Source: a bacterium
Lineage (GTDB): Bacteria > Electryoneota > RPQS01
Reading direction: 5' to 3'
NCBI GenBank assembly: GCA_036504735.1
Contig: DASXUQ010000012.1
Span: 62,001 to 126,000, forward strand
Length of the DNA stretch: 64,000 nucleotides
Within the stretch, counting starts at the first letter, position 1. Every line of letters starts with the position of its first letter. This document shows positions 25,245 through 34,736 of the stretch, in pieces. Position numbers and translations under genes: made by a program. Below the pieces are notes generated by a model that was not told the DNA's origin, ran no database searches, and saw only the letters and a program-made list of their open reading frames with translations.

Positions 25245-26117
25245 CTATGGGGTTTGGGCAGCGGCTTGGATCTTGTTCAGCAAGTCCTGGGACTCGGTAA
25301 GCATGGCGGTGTTGTCCTTAAGGATGATATGCAGCCACGCCTGAGCTTGGGACGCGTTGCCTTTTTTCAATTCAAGATTGGCGCGCAACCAGCGGAATTC
25401 GGCCTTGCGGGTGGAACGCGGATCCATACTCAGCCCCTGGCGCACCGCAGCGGCGGCCAGATCGAGATGGTTGTTCAGATACGCGGATGAAGCGAGGTAC
25501 AGCCAGACCTCCGGCTTATCCGGCATCTCTTTGCTCAGGCGCTGCAACTGAGTTTCCGCGGCGGGCATGTCGCCGGCCACATACGGCTGCATGGCCTGTT
25601 GAAACCGCTCCTCTTTAGGATCGCCGTCTCCGCGCGGCGTACTGATTGCAAAGGGCAGCTTGGCCGTGGTCGCTACGGCGGCCCAGCGCGCGGCTTCCGG
25701 ATCGGTAGCAGGTTGCTGCGCAGCGGTATCGGCTGGCGGAGGTTGCTGCTGGGCCACCTGCGGCTTGTCCGGCGCCTTGTGATCCGAGAGCGGATTCACC
25801 AGCAAAAGAATGGCGACAATGGCGGCAAGGCCCAGCGCGGCGGCGAGCAGCCACGTCACACGGCTGGGGCGGCGGGATGGTGCGGTCTGTTTCACAATAT
25901 TCTCCTGAAGTCGCTGAACGATAGTCATCCGGTTAGCCGATAAAGTCTGTAAAGATTTGGCCGCCTGGGTCAATTCATCGCGACAGGCGGTGCAGGTGAG
26001 CACATGGTCTTCAAAACGCTGCGCGGACGGCTCATCCAGCGTGCCCAGCGCATAGGGGAGTAGCAGCGAGCCGAGGGACAGGTCCGTGCAGAGAGGTTCG
26101 GATTCGGACGGCTTCAT
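25245..26117 (-). CDS. transmembrane zinc-finger anti-sigma factor with TPR-like periplasmic domain
   Basis: A 290-residue protein. The cytoplasmic N-terminus has the ZAS pattern PYALGTLDEPSAQRFEDH followed by H38-x3-C42-x2-C45, the zinc site of ECF anti-sigma factors. One membrane helix lies at about 87-107. A Pro/Gln/Ala-rich linker follows, then a domain of about 120 residues with TPR-like helices (EERFQQAMQPYVAGDMPAAE onward). The ATG at 26117 overlaps the stop of the sigma gene as ATGA, so the two are co-translated; a start at 26156 would sit inside the sigma gene. It should hold the sigma factor at the membrane until its outer domain is altered. The neighbouring exported CHAT protease is the obvious candidate for that (inference). 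Confidence 0.88.
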   Translation of the reverse strand: MKPSESEPLCTDLSLGSLLLPYALGTLDEPSAQRFEDHVLTCTACRDELTQAAKSLQTLSANRMTIVQRLQENIVKQTAPSRRPSRVTWLLAAALGLAAIVAILLLVNPLSDHKAPDKPQVAQQQPPPADTAAQQPATDPEAARWAAVATTAKLPFAISTPRGDGDPKEERFQQAMQPYVAGDMPAAETQLQRLSKEMPDKPEVWLYLASSAYLNNHLDLAAAAVRQGLSMDPRSTRKAEFRWLRANLELKKGNASQAQAWLHIILKDNTAMLTESQDLLNKIQAAAQTP

Positions 26118-26689
26118 AAATCCACCTCCATCAGTTTCAGCAAATGGCGGCGGCAAAGATACAGCCGGTGGTCAAACGCGGAGCGTTTCATCTCGGGATG
26201 ACCTTCGCGGAAGGTCGCCCAGATCTCGCCGACGGACAGTCCTCGCAGAATACCGACGAGCAGACTGCGGCACGGCTCCCCCATGCGGCGGATGGCTGTG
26301 GCACATGTCTGGATGGTGTCGCGGTCCTCAACCTGCCGCACAAAATGCGCGGGCGTAGCCGCCGCAGGATGATCGCCGTCCAAGGTTACACTCGTCGAAC
26401 CGGACAGGCGTTGCAGCTCGTTGCCGATCCGGCGATAGAGGATGCCCCGCACATACGCCGTAGGCGAGGTGTTGACCTCGGCCACCTTCTGGGAAAAGAT
26501 GGCCAAGGTATCCTGCACGATGTCTTCGACCAGTTCACGCGATTTGCCGGGCAGGCGGTACGTGGCAATGGCGATCAGGCCGCCGCGGATCGCGCCGCAA
26601 AACGCGTTCAGGCAGTGGATATCTCCCTGCTGCGCACGCCCAAAGAGGCTCTCCAGATCGAGATGCGGCGATTTGCTGGCGATGGTCAT
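26114..26689 (-). CDS. ECF-type RNA polymerase sigma factor
   Basis: A 191-residue sigma-70 family protein. Region 2 is seen in ELVEDIVQDTLAIFSQKV (helix 2.2/2.3, about 50-72) and region 4 in PCRSLLVGILRGLSVGEIWA plus the following helix with RSAFDHRLYLCRRHLLKL (about 140-188). Only regions 2 and 4 are present, as in ECF factors. It directs transcription of genes responding to an envelope or extracytoplasmic signal. The gene starts 27 bases after the CHAT gene and overlaps the anti-sigma gene by four bases. No strong ribosome site precedes the ATG, which fits translational coupling to the upstream gene. Target promoters cannot be identified here. Confidence 0.9.
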   Translation of the reverse strand: MTIASKSPHLDLESLFGRAQQGDIHCLNAFCGAIRGGLIAIATYRLPGKSRELVEDIVQDTLAIFSQKVAEVNTSPTAYVRGILYRRIGNELQRLSGSTSVTLDGDHPAAATPAHFVRQVEDRDTIQTCATAIRRMGEPCRSLLVGILRGLSVGEIWATFREGHPEMKRSAFDHRLYLCRRHLLKLMEVDL

Positions 26690-26716
26690 GCTGGTAATAA
26701 GATTTTCATAAAGATA

Positions 26717-29700
26717 TTAATGTCCGGCGGAAACGCGCCAGTCACCCGACGCGACGAATCCCGCCCAATAGTAAGGATGATCCGAAAAACCCGTCTGTCG
26801 CATCTTCTGCCGCTGTTTGAGCATGGCGTTGCGCAGCGCGGACGGGATGTTCCGCTCCGGCCCGAACGTCATGGCGCTCATCAGTTCGGCGGTCCAGCGG
26901 TCATCCACCCGCCAGAGAGAACTGAGCACCGTTCGCGCTCCGGCCAGTTCAAAGGCGCGGCGCAAGGCAAAGACGCCTTCACCGGGAACGATCTTTCCCA
27001 CTCCGGTCTCACAGGCCGAGAGCACCACCAGATGCACCCGGCAGAGGTCCAGCGCCGCAACTTCTTCGGCGGTGAGAATGCCGTCATCCATGCCAAGGCT
27101 GTCCCGGTCTGCACCTTTGAGGTTGGCACCCGCCAGAGCCAGGCCGCTGGTAAGCAGCGGGTTCTCTTCGGAAAAATCGCGCAGCTTGCCCGGTATTCCC
27201 TGCGTGCGTGGTGCGATGCAGTTGCCGTGAATCCAGAAACCGTGCGTGGCAAGGTAAACCGTTTGGGCGAAGGGTGCGCGGCGCTTGAAAGCATCTTCGG
27301 TGGCGGCGGCCCCGGTCAGCAACTGCGCGCCGGACTTGTCCTCTGAAGGCCAAAGGTCGAGAATGGCCGCGCATTCGGCGGCGGTGCCGGGAAGTCTCTT
27401 CCAGTGAATGTCACGGAAGGCGCGGCACTCGGAGCGGATGTTTGGGGGCGCAACGCCGGAGGCTTCTGCAGGCGTTGCAATGGAGGCGAAACGCTCGGGG
27501 GCGGCGGCATCGTAATCCGGATCGCCCATAACCAGCAAGCCACAGGATGCGGCACTGTCTGGAGTGCTGGCCGCCGCGCGTACAAGGTCACGTCCGGAGG
27601 AAAGATAATGGAATGCGTGCGAATCTACAAGGTATCTGCCCTGCGAATTGACCAGCGCGGCAAAGGCAAGGGTGTGGATGTCACCATCGGGCGCAATAAA
27701 CACCAGGTCTTTGCCCCGGCAGGCGGCGGCGACGGGTTTCCACAGGCGGTCATAGAGGGCGCGCGCAACCTTCTTGTATTCGAACTCATCGAGGGCCACG
27801 GGGTTGGCCATCTCCTCGCGCCAGCGGGCGATCAGTTCTTCTATGGGTGCGGCGGCTCCGAGCCGCGTAGCGGTGATTGTGCTGTCGGGCGAGACGGTGA
27901 TGACCAGATAGCGCGGCTCACTCTTCCGCAGACTCAGCCGATGGTCGTACTTGACGAATTCGACCAGCACCGCGTTAGCAGGCAAAGCCGAGGCGACCTG
28001 CGATGGCGTGCAGTTCCATAGCGGATCGTTCCCGTGATCGCGCGGACTGCGCGCCGCGAGGGAATCCTGCCAGCGCTGTTCACGGCGGGACAGACTGTCC
28101 AGATACGGCACCAGCGGCTCGCCGTCGGCGGACGCCTGAGCGCGCACGTACACATTGGCGAGCAGTGTGCGCACCGCCAGCAGGGAATCGGTGATGGCAG
28201 CGAGCGTGGCATCACGCTGCTCATTTGCGGTTTTCAGCCGCGCGCTGAGAACATCCCATGCCTGCGCCTTGGTGCCGAAAACCGTAGAAGCTAAATCATG
28301 CACGGCAGCGGAGTCGGGAAAGGCCTCACTTGCCAGCGTGTAGAAGCGGGCTGCTTCGTCCTGCAATTCGCGCGCCAGGCTGAGCACGTAGCGCTCGGAA
28401 AGCACGCTGACGGCGTCGCGCATTACGGTCTGGCGGATGGACCATGCGCGGCCTTCCTGTCTCAAGGGGTTGAGATCATTTTGAGGATCGGTGAAGATAC
28501 CGTCGGGCCGTACGTCGCGCTGCATCCAGGCCATGCGCTGACAGCTCTCGGCAACGTCGGGATGCATATTGCCATAGATGCCGTAGCGCAGCCAGAGAGC
28601 ACGCTGCTGAAAATAGCGCGCCATGTCGCCACGGCCCGTCTCATAGAGGAATTCGGCAAACGGTTCGTAGAAGCCGGAGAGCCGTGGATCCGCTTTGGGG
28701 TGAATGATCTCCGCCTTGACGAGCGCCGCCCAGTAGTAGCGCTCGGCTTTGTCCTTGTCCCCCTGCAAATCATAAAGCCGTGCCAGATCGAGCACCAGAT
28801 AGGAGAAAGCATCCTCGCCGGATTGAAGCCCGTCGACCGCCACCTCGTAGGCCTTGCTGAGCAGGCTGTCCGCCGCGGTAAGATTCCCGCGCTCCATATA
28901 AGTCCGGCCCAGTTCGGTCAGCGTCGACACATAGAAATAGGGCGGGTTGTATTCGCCGCAGTCTTTCCAGAGGGAGATGGCCCGGGTGTACATGGGCGCG
29001 GCTTCGTCGAAACGGCCCAGTGCGGTCAGGCATTCGGCCAGCCAAGTGTAGCCTCGCGCGGTCTGACAACCGTGCGGGCCAAATTCAGCTTCTATGCCGG
29101 GGAGTGACTGACGGTAGAGCGCAAGAGCCTCGGCAGGCTCCCCTGCGGCAAACAGGTCCTCGGCCCGCATCTGCAACACCATAGCATAGGTGGGAAAGCC
29201 GTCATCCGGTTGCGCCGCCGCAATCGACAGGAGCCGCCGGCTGTATTTCGCCGCTTCATCGGGCCGCATGACTTCCCGCATGCCATTGTGCAGCCACCAC
29301 AGCCCGAGCCGCACATTCGCGCTGTCGGCCCTGTCATGGCGCTCGAGAATCCCCAGCGCGGTGATTTCGGCGCGCAGCGCGTTGCGCTGCACGGCATCGC
29401 TGAAAACCGACGCATCCTTGCGGCCCGTGGTCCGGCCCCACTGGAACAGGATCTTGGCATAGCGCAGCGAATCGCACCACGTACAGTGGCGGCAACTGTC
29501 CAAGGCCGCAGCAAGACCGGGCTCGGCCTGCAAAATGGAGTAGCGGCCCAGCGCATCGTATGTGGCCGCCAGAGAAAAATTGCAGAGCAGCGCCAGCGAA
29601 TCCTGGGCGCGGGGAGTCTGGGAGCAGAGCGTGGAGCAGGCTTGCAGAAATCTTAGCGCGCTGTCGGCCTGATTGAAAAAGCGGTACGCGTCGCCAAGCC

Positions 29701-29911
29701 GGAACTGCTGCGCGGCAAAAAAACGGCTGTGCTCTCCTTGCTCACGGCGAAGATCTTCAAGCTGGCTGCGCAAGAGTGTCAGCGCGCTGTCGGCAGGCAG
29801 GCGCCACGTAGGATCGTCCTCCTCGAGGGCTATCCAGGGCCGTGGCGCGGCAGCCGATGCAGCAAGGCTGGCCAACGCAAGGATTAACAGGATATAAATG
29901 CGGGATGGCAC
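26717..29911 (-). CDS. exported TPR-CHAT caspase-like protease
   Basis: A 1064-residue protein. The N-terminus is a signal peptide (MPSRIYILLILALASLAASA), which implies export. Residues about 40-640 are many TPR-like helical pairs (for example AYTWLAECLTALGRFDEAAP-type segments). The last 380 residues are a CHAT domain, a caspase-fold peptidase, with catalytic His890 in YLATHGFW and Cys967 in LSACETGVG. CHAT enzymes of TPR-CHAT type cleave specific protein partners, as in the type III-E CRISPR Craspase. It is the first gene of an operon with a sigma and an anti-sigma factor. The start is GTG at 29911. No CRISPR or gRAMP gene is nearby. The likely substrate is unknown; the anti-sigma outer domain is a candidate. 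Confidence 0.92.
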   Translation of the reverse strand: MPSRIYILLILALASLAASAAAPRPWIALEEDDPTWRLPADSALTLLRSQLEDLRREQGEHSRFFAAQQFRLGDAYRFFNQADSALRFLQACSTLCSQTPRAQDSLALLCNFSLAATYDALGRYSILQAEPGLAAALDSCRHCTWCDSLRYAKILFQWGRTTGRKDASVFSDAVQRNALRAEITALGILERHDRADSANVRLGLWWLHNGMREVMRPDEAAKYSRRLLSIAAAQPDDGFPTYAMVLQMRAEDLFAAGEPAEALALYRQSLPGIEAEFGPHGCQTARGYTWLAECLTALGRFDEAAPMYTRAISLWKDCGEYNPPYFYVSTLTELGRTYMERGNLTAADSLLSKAYEVAVDGLQSGEDAFSYLVLDLARLYDLQGDKDKAERYYWAALVKAEIIHPKADPRLSGFYEPFAEFLYETGRGDMARYFQQRALWLRYGIYGNMHPDVAESCQRMAWMQRDVRPDGIFTDPQNDLNPLRQEGRAWSIRQTVMRDAVSVLSERYVLSLARELQDEAARFYTLASEAFPDSAAVHDLASTVFGTKAQAWDVLSARLKTANEQRDATLAAITDSLLAVRTLLANVYVRAQASADGEPLVPYLDSLSRREQRWQDSLAARSPRDHGNDPLWNCTPSQVASALPANAVLVEFVKYDHRLSLRKSEPRYLVITVSPDSTITATRLGAAAPIEELIARWREEMANPVALDEFEYKKVARALYDRLWKPVAAACRGKDLVFIAPDGDIHTLAFAALVNSQGRYLVDSHAFHYLSSGRDLVRAAASTPDSAASCGLLVMGDPDYDAAAPERFASIATPAEASGVAPPNIRSECRAFRDIHWKRLPGTAAECAAILDLWPSEDKSGAQLLTGAAATEDAFKRRAPFAQTVYLATHGFWIHGNCIAPRTQGIPGKLRDFSEENPLLTSGLALAGANLKGADRDSLGMDDGILTAEEVAALDLCRVHLVVLSACETGVGKIVPGEGVFALRRAFELAGARTVLSSLWRVDDRWTAELMSAMTFGPERNIPSALRNAMLKQRQKMRQTGFSDHPYYWAGFVASGDWRVSAGH

Positions 29912-30031
29912 AGAGACTTATGATTAATATATGCCCGCTCTTGAGAGCAGATGCTTATAAAGAGTAGTTCTATAGAATATCGGAAATAATTTCACGAAAA
30001 TCAAGAAATACTCACGCGTCCCCCAAACAGT

Positions 30032-30059
30032 AAAAGCTCAGAGGATGCTCTGAGCTTTT
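30032..30059. terminator. terminator of the first PAS histidine kinase
   Basis: AAAAGCTCAGAG (30032-30043), loop GATG and the perfect complement at 30048-30059. The A and T ends allow function in either direction. It lies just downstream of the kinase stop. Confidence 0.87.
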
Positions 30060-30090
30060 GCTGTGGAGGCCGGATTAAGGGCGCGTAGCG

Positions 30091-32940
30091 TCAGGGCTGA
30101 GTCGCGGCGAGTCCTGTTACCGGCAAGGTCGCATGAAACACCGTTCCGCCGTTGATATTACTTTCAAACTCCACCGTGCCGCCCAGAGCTTCCACCAGTG
30201 AGCGGGTGATAGACAGACCCAGCCCCAAGCCGCCGGTGGTGAGATAGTCCTTGGTGGTAAAGAAGGGCTCGAAGACATGGGGTTTGGCTTCTTCGGGAAT
30301 TCCCGCACCCTGATCGGCGACGGTCAGCAACAGGTTGTTGCCGTTGACATGGGCGCGGATATAAACGGTGGAACCCTTGGGCGACGCTTCGATAGCATTC
30401 TGCAGCAGATTGAAGAGCACCTGCTTCAAAGAATCGCGGTGCATGGTGACAATCTGCTCGGCCTCCTGCGTGTCTACTTCAAGATGCAATTCCTGGGCGC
30501 GCAAGGTGGACTCGAGCAGGCTGATTACGTCACGCACGGCTTCGGCGGGATTAAACACATCCGGTTCATGCGGCGAAGGCCGGTAGAGTTCGAACATCTG
30601 GCGCACGATGCGGGCGATGCGGTCTAATTCGGTTTCGATGCGCTCGGTGTACTGATAATTGGGATGATCGACGGGCACCGCTTTCTTGACCAGCCGGAAG
30701 GACATCCCGACCCCGGCGAGGGGATTGTTGATCTCGTGGGCGATCCGCGCCGCCATGCGGCCCACCGCGACTTGCTTTTCACTTTCGAGACGCTGGCGTT
30801 CGAGTTTTTCGATCTGCGCCGTGCGCTCGGCGACGAGCTGTTCAAGATGGTCGGCGTGCAAGCGAATCTGCTCTTCGGCGGCCTTGCGCGCACCGACGTC
30901 CATGAAGGTCCCGACCAGGCGCACCGCGTGCCATCTCTTGCCGCTGCCTTCGAAGTACGCCTGCCCCTTGGCCGAGAGCCAATGCACCGTGTCATCCCAC
31001 GGCCAGACGGTGCGGAATTCGATCTCGTAGCGGCCGTCGGAGGAAGGATTGACCGCTTCCACCAAGGTCCGGTCCACCATGGCGCGGTCTTCGGCATGAA
31101 TCAGGCTGAGGACCTGCTCATATTTCAACGCGTCGGCATCGGGCACCCCGAACAGCAAGCGGCAGCGTTCATCCCACAGCACGTCGCCGGTTTGCAGATT
31201 GTAGTCCCACGTGCCAAGGCTGGCCGCTTCCAGCGCGAGCCGTCGCTGCTCCGCCGCTTCCAGCAGCCGCTCTTCGGCCTGTTTGCGCAGCGAAATATCT
31301 TCAATCATGGCCGTGATGAAGCGCAGCTTGCCGCGCGCATCCCGCACACCGAAGAGGGTGACACTGCCCCAGATAGGGCCGCCGTTCTTGCGGACGTAGC
31401 GCTTCTCGACACTCTGGCGGCCACGGGCTCCCGTCTCCATGGCGGCCAGCAGTTTCAGGCTGCTTTCCGAATCATCGGGATGGGTAATGCCCGCGACGCC
31501 CAACCGGCGCAGTTCATCGGGAGTCCAGCCGAGCATCTTCTGCACCGCCGGATTGGCGTCCAGAATCTGACCGCGAGGATCTTCGAGCAAAATGCCGATG
31601 GACGATTCGGCGAAGATGGCACGGAACCGCTCTTCACTTTCCCGCAGCGCTTCATTGATATGCTTGCGCTCGGTGATGTCGCGGTTGATCTGCAGGAAGG
31701 ATACGCCGCCGCCGTTCTTGCGCGCCACCCAGCGGCTGGCGACGATGATCCGCTTGCCCTCGCGCGTGGTATGTTCCAGTTCCGCCGCGTAGCTGCCGTC
31801 GCGCAGCAGCGCCGCTTTGATGTTTTCGAAGCTCTCCGGGAAGTTGGTCAAAAGCAGTTCGTAGGCAATCATGCCCACCGCCTCGTTGCTCTTCCAGCCG
31901 TAAGTCTCTTCCGCGCCGTGATTCCAGTAGAGGATTCGATCCTCGAGGTCGCACACCAGAATGGCATCCTGCGCCAAGTCAAGCAACTCTGCCTGTTTGC
32001 GCAAGGCGCTGCTGATACTCTGCCGCTGGCGCATGTCCCGCTCAAGACGCTGATTGGCTTCGCGCAGCTCGTCATTCACCCGCTGCAGCGCTTCGTCGGT
32101 GCGGTGCATACGGGAAATATCCACCGAGGCACAGACAATGCCGGTGATCTTCCCTTCCTCGTCCCGCACCGGTTCGACCGACAGGCTGTAATGAGTCGTG
32201 GCGCCGTGCAGCGTAATGCTGACGTCCTGCTCAATGCGCTCGCCTTCGGTGAGGACCTTGCGCTTGAGGTCGACGAGCGGTCCGGCGGCTTCGGCGCCGA
32301 GGATCTCTTCATCGGTCTTGCCGACAATCTCCCGCAAATTGGTAATCGGTGGTGCAGGATTATACACCCAGGTGTAACGAAGATCACGGTCCTGCAGCCA
32401 GACCGACACGGGAGAATTCCGCAGCGCCAGGCGCAAGTGCTTGTAGCGCTCATGCACGGCTTCATCCGTGCGGTGCTGCGCGGCGGGCGGCTCGGCGGAT
32501 TTCTGCGCGCCCCGCGAGCTACGGCCCAACACGCGCCGCAGCGTGAAGGCGAGCATGCCGCTGGCAGACTGCTGCGGCGTGACCACTTCCGAGGCTCCGG
32601 CGGTCAGCAGTTCCATCACCCGCTTCCAATCCTCATGAGCGGTCAGCACCACCACCTTGGCTTTGCGCACGCCGGGCAGAAGATCCAAGGCATCGCACTG
32701 CGGCGGCGAGTCGTTCAGCAGGATCAGATCGAAGCCGGCTTTTTTCAGTGAAGCGGCGGCATGGGCCGGGTCGACGGTGGAGAGTTGGATCTCCGCGGAA
32801 CTGGCCTTCTTCAGCGCCGATGTGAGGCCGCTGGTGCCCTCGGGCTGACTGCCCACCCAGAGCACTTTCAGCACCGCCTGAGCCTCCGCAACATTCGGGG
32901 ACTTTTTTGTTGGCATAGTGGGACGTTTTGATGTCATCAT
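30091..32940 (-). CDS. soluble multi-PAS hybrid-like sensor histidine kinase
   Basis: A 949-residue protein without signal peptide or membrane helix. Residues 24-140 resemble a receiver fold (KVLWVGSQPE, DLILLNDSPP, KVVVLTAHEDW) but without a clear set of receiver catalytic residues. Four PAS domains follow at about 165-280, 315-425, 435-555 and 565-690. HisKA contains RIAHEINNPLAG with His735. The ATPase domain has the N box NLLQNAIEAS (844-853), DQGAGIP (876-882) and GGLGLGLS (903-910). The kinase should sense an internal signal and phosphorylate an unlinked response regulator. It is transcribed alone. It shares the whole architecture with the kinase at 51760-54915 and is its paralogue. Confidence 0.93.
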   Translation of the reverse strand: MMTSKRPTMPTKKSPNVAEAQAVLKVLWVGSQPEGTSGLTSALKKASSAEIQLSTVDPAHAAASLKKAGFDLILLNDSPPQCDALDLLPGVRKAKVVVLTAHEDWKRVMELLTAGASEVVTPQQSASGMLAFTLRRVLGRSSRGAQKSAEPPAAQHRTDEAVHERYKHLRLALRNSPVSVWLQDRDLRYTWVYNPAPPITNLREIVGKTDEEILGAEAAGPLVDLKRKVLTEGERIEQDVSITLHGATTHYSLSVEPVRDEEGKITGIVCASVDISRMHRTDEALQRVNDELREANQRLERDMRQRQSISSALRKQAELLDLAQDAILVCDLEDRILYWNHGAEETYGWKSNEAVGMIAYELLLTNFPESFENIKAALLRDGSYAAELEHTTREGKRIIVASRWVARKNGGGVSFLQINRDITERKHINEALRESEERFRAIFAESSIGILLEDPRGQILDANPAVQKMLGWTPDELRRLGVAGITHPDDSESSLKLLAAMETGARGRQSVEKRYVRKNGGPIWGSVTLFGVRDARGKLRFITAMIEDISLRKQAEERLLEAAEQRRLALEAASLGTWDYNLQTGDVLWDERCRLLFGVPDADALKYEQVLSLIHAEDRAMVDRTLVEAVNPSSDGRYEIEFRTVWPWDDTVHWLSAKGQAYFEGSGKRWHAVRLVGTFMDVGARKAAEEQIRLHADHLEQLVAERTAQIEKLERQRLESEKQVAVGRMAARIAHEINNPLAGVGMSFRLVKKAVPVDHPNYQYTERIETELDRIARIVRQMFELYRPSPHEPDVFNPAEAVRDVISLLESTLRAQELHLEVDTQEAEQIVTMHRDSLKQVLFNLLQNAIEASPKGSTVYIRAHVNGNNLLLTVADQGAGIPEEAKPHVFEPFFTTKDYLTTGGLGLGLSITRSLVEALGGTVEFESNINGGTVFHATLPVTGLAATQP

Positions 32941-33116
32941 GTAACCGGCAAGCTATAAACGGAAGGATAGTACTCCGCATGGTGCGAAGTCTGTCTTAAC
33001 TATCTGAGGAGTTATACGACGCGTAAGCTAATTTTCTCCGGCATCCAAGCGGAAGCACAGCGGATTGGTCTTTCTCTCACTTTATGTGTCGTTGCAGCGG
33101 GAGCACAGCGTCAATG

Positions 33117-33147
33117 AAAAAGCCCCGCTATGACCGGCGAGGCTTTG
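33117..33147 (-). terminator. terminator of the hydrogenase-like operon
   Basis: On the minus strand AAAGCCTCGC and GCGGGGCTTT form a stem with one mismatch, followed by TTTC. It lies 26 bases after the last gene of the operon. Confidence 0.78.
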
Positions 33148-33172
33148 AAATAGCAGGCTGCTTGCGCACTCC

Positions 33173-34732
33173 TTAAAGGTCATTACCCGAGTAGGAGAGG
33201 TTGAAGCTTTTGTTGATCAAGGGAAAGTCGGGGACGATGTTGCCGCGGCCGGCATAGCCGAGCACGGTCCAATTGAGGAAGGAAGGATCCCGCACGTCCA
33301 CGCGGCTGATCTGGCCATCGGCATCGGTCGCCACAAGGTAGACAATTTCGCCGCGCCAGCCTTCCACCATGCCGGTGGCAAAGGAACTCTTGCGGAAGAC
33401 CGGAGCGGGCTGCTTCGCAGCGGTCTTCGGGGGCAGAGCGCTTAACGCCTGTTGAAGGATTTCGAGGGAGGCGTAGGCTTCCTTGACGCGCACCCGGTAG
33501 CGCGCATAGACGTCGCCGCTCTCTTCGGTGGCAACATGGAAGCGGAATTTGGAATAGGCCGCGTACAGATAGTCTTTGCGCACGTCGGCATCGAAACCCA
33601 CGGCGCGTCCGGCCACACCCACCACCCCATGATCCGCCGCCACCTGCTTGTCCAGAGTGCCAGTGCTCTTCAGACGGTTGAGCAGAGTGCTGCTGTTCTC
33701 GGCGATGGTTATGATTTCGGCAAAGTCTTCGCGCAGCGCCGGCAGGCTCGCCGCAATTTCTTCCGCCGCAGCGGCACTGATGTCGCTGTTCAGGCCGCCG
33801 ATCCGCATCACACCGCGCAGAAACCGGCTGCCGCAAAGGCGCTCATGGTGCTGCATGATCATTTCCCGCAGCCGTCCGCCGTGTGCGCCGCCGAAGTTGA
33901 AGCCGGTATCGGTCATAATGGCGCCGATGTCCCCGAAGTGATTGGCCAGCCGCTCGAGTTCGGCAAAGATCACCCGCAGAATATTGTCGCGCTCGGAAAC
34001 CTCTGTGCCGCTTAAAGACTCCAACGCAAGGCAGAAGGCCAGCGCGTGGGAAAAGGAACTGTCTCCGGAAATGCGCTCGGCAAGCTTCAGCTTTTGATCA
34101 AGCGGCAGCACTTCGAAGAGCTTCTCGCTGCCCTTGTGCGAATAACCCAGCCGCGGCTCGAGCATCAGGACCTCTTCTCCTGCCACACTGAAGCGGAAGT
34201 GTCCGGGCTCGATAATTCCCGCATGCACCGGCCCCACGGGAATCTCGTAAATGCCTTCCCCGCCCAGCTTGCGGAAATGGAACCGGCCATCGGCGATAGC
34301 GGGACGGGTGCTGTAGACAAAATCTTTGCGCAGAGGGAAGACATCTTCGGGCCAGTTCTCGTGCAGAATCAGCGAGCGCGGGTTGGGATGACCCAAGGGT
34401 GTCAAACCAAAAAAGGTCTTGATCTTGCGCTCGTACATCGAGGCTTCGTGGATCGCGGGCGTGAGCGACAGAAAGGTATCTTTGACCCGAATGCACGGAG
34501 CGACAAAGAGATTCTCCTTCGGCACGGCAAACAGGTACATCATACGGAAGAAACCGGATTCGCGGCGCTCATCGAAGGCAGTGATCGTCTTCAGCGGCAG
34601 ACGATGCTGAACATAAAGCCGCTCGCACACGGAGACGATCTCCTGTGCGGAGACTTCACACACCGCCAGGTTGCCGTGCATCGTGGCCGGGTGCGGAAGA
34701 TAGCGTTGAAGTATGGTAGAAGGTGTGCTCAT
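33173..34732 (-). CDS. HyfG/NuoCD-like large subunit without NiFe cysteines (Ehr type)
   Basis: A 519-residue protein. The N-terminal 140 residues are a 30-kDa (NuoC-like) domain with YERKIKTFFGLTPLGHPNPR; the rest is the 49-kDa/large hydrogenase subunit fold with VGPVHAGIIEPGHFRF (166-181). In group 4 NiFe hydrogenases the N-terminal ligand motif is RxCGxCxxxH; here it is R220-ISGDSSFSH with Ser222 and Ser225. The C-terminal DPCxxC is DPSFLN with Ser484 and Asn487. All four nickel ligands are absent, so it cannot be a NiFe hydrogenase. It is also not standard complex I, because it sits in a Hyf-like operon. This matches the Ehr complexes. It is the last gene of the operon, followed by a terminator. 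Confidence 0.88.
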   Translation of the reverse strand: MSTPSTILQRYLPHPATMHGNLAVCEVSAQEIVSVCERLYVQHRLPLKTITAFDERRESGFFRMMYLFAVPKENLFVAPCIRVKDTFLSLTPAIHEASMYERKIKTFFGLTPLGHPNPRSLILHENWPEDVFPLRKDFVYSTRPAIADGRFHFRKLGGEGIYEIPVGPVHAGIIEPGHFRFSVAGEEVLMLEPRLGYSHKGSEKLFEVLPLDQKLKLAERISGDSSFSHALAFCLALESLSGTEVSERDNILRVIFAELERLANHFGDIGAIMTDTGFNFGGAHGGRLREMIMQHHERLCGSRFLRGVMRIGGLNSDISAAAAEEIAASLPALREDFAEIITIAENSSTLLNRLKSTGTLDKQVAADHGVVGVAGRAVGFDADVRKDYLYAAYSKFRFHVATEESGDVYARYRVRVKEAYASLEILQQALSALPPKTAAKQPAPVFRKSSFATGMVEGWRGEIVYLVATDADGQISRVDVRDPSFLNWTVLGYAGRGNIVPDFPLINKSFNLSYSGNDL

Positions 34733-34736
34733 AGGA

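Noticed and set aside
26717-29911. Possible type III-E CRISPR (Craspase) locus because of the TPR-CHAT protein and the sigma factor.
   Set aside because: No gRAMP effector, Csx30/Csx31-like gene or repeat array is present, and this CHAT protein has a signal peptide.
30664-32751. A 695-codon plus-strand frame opposite the PAS kinase.
   Set aside because: It is a shadow of a GC-rich gene, and the kinase frame carries all expected motifs.
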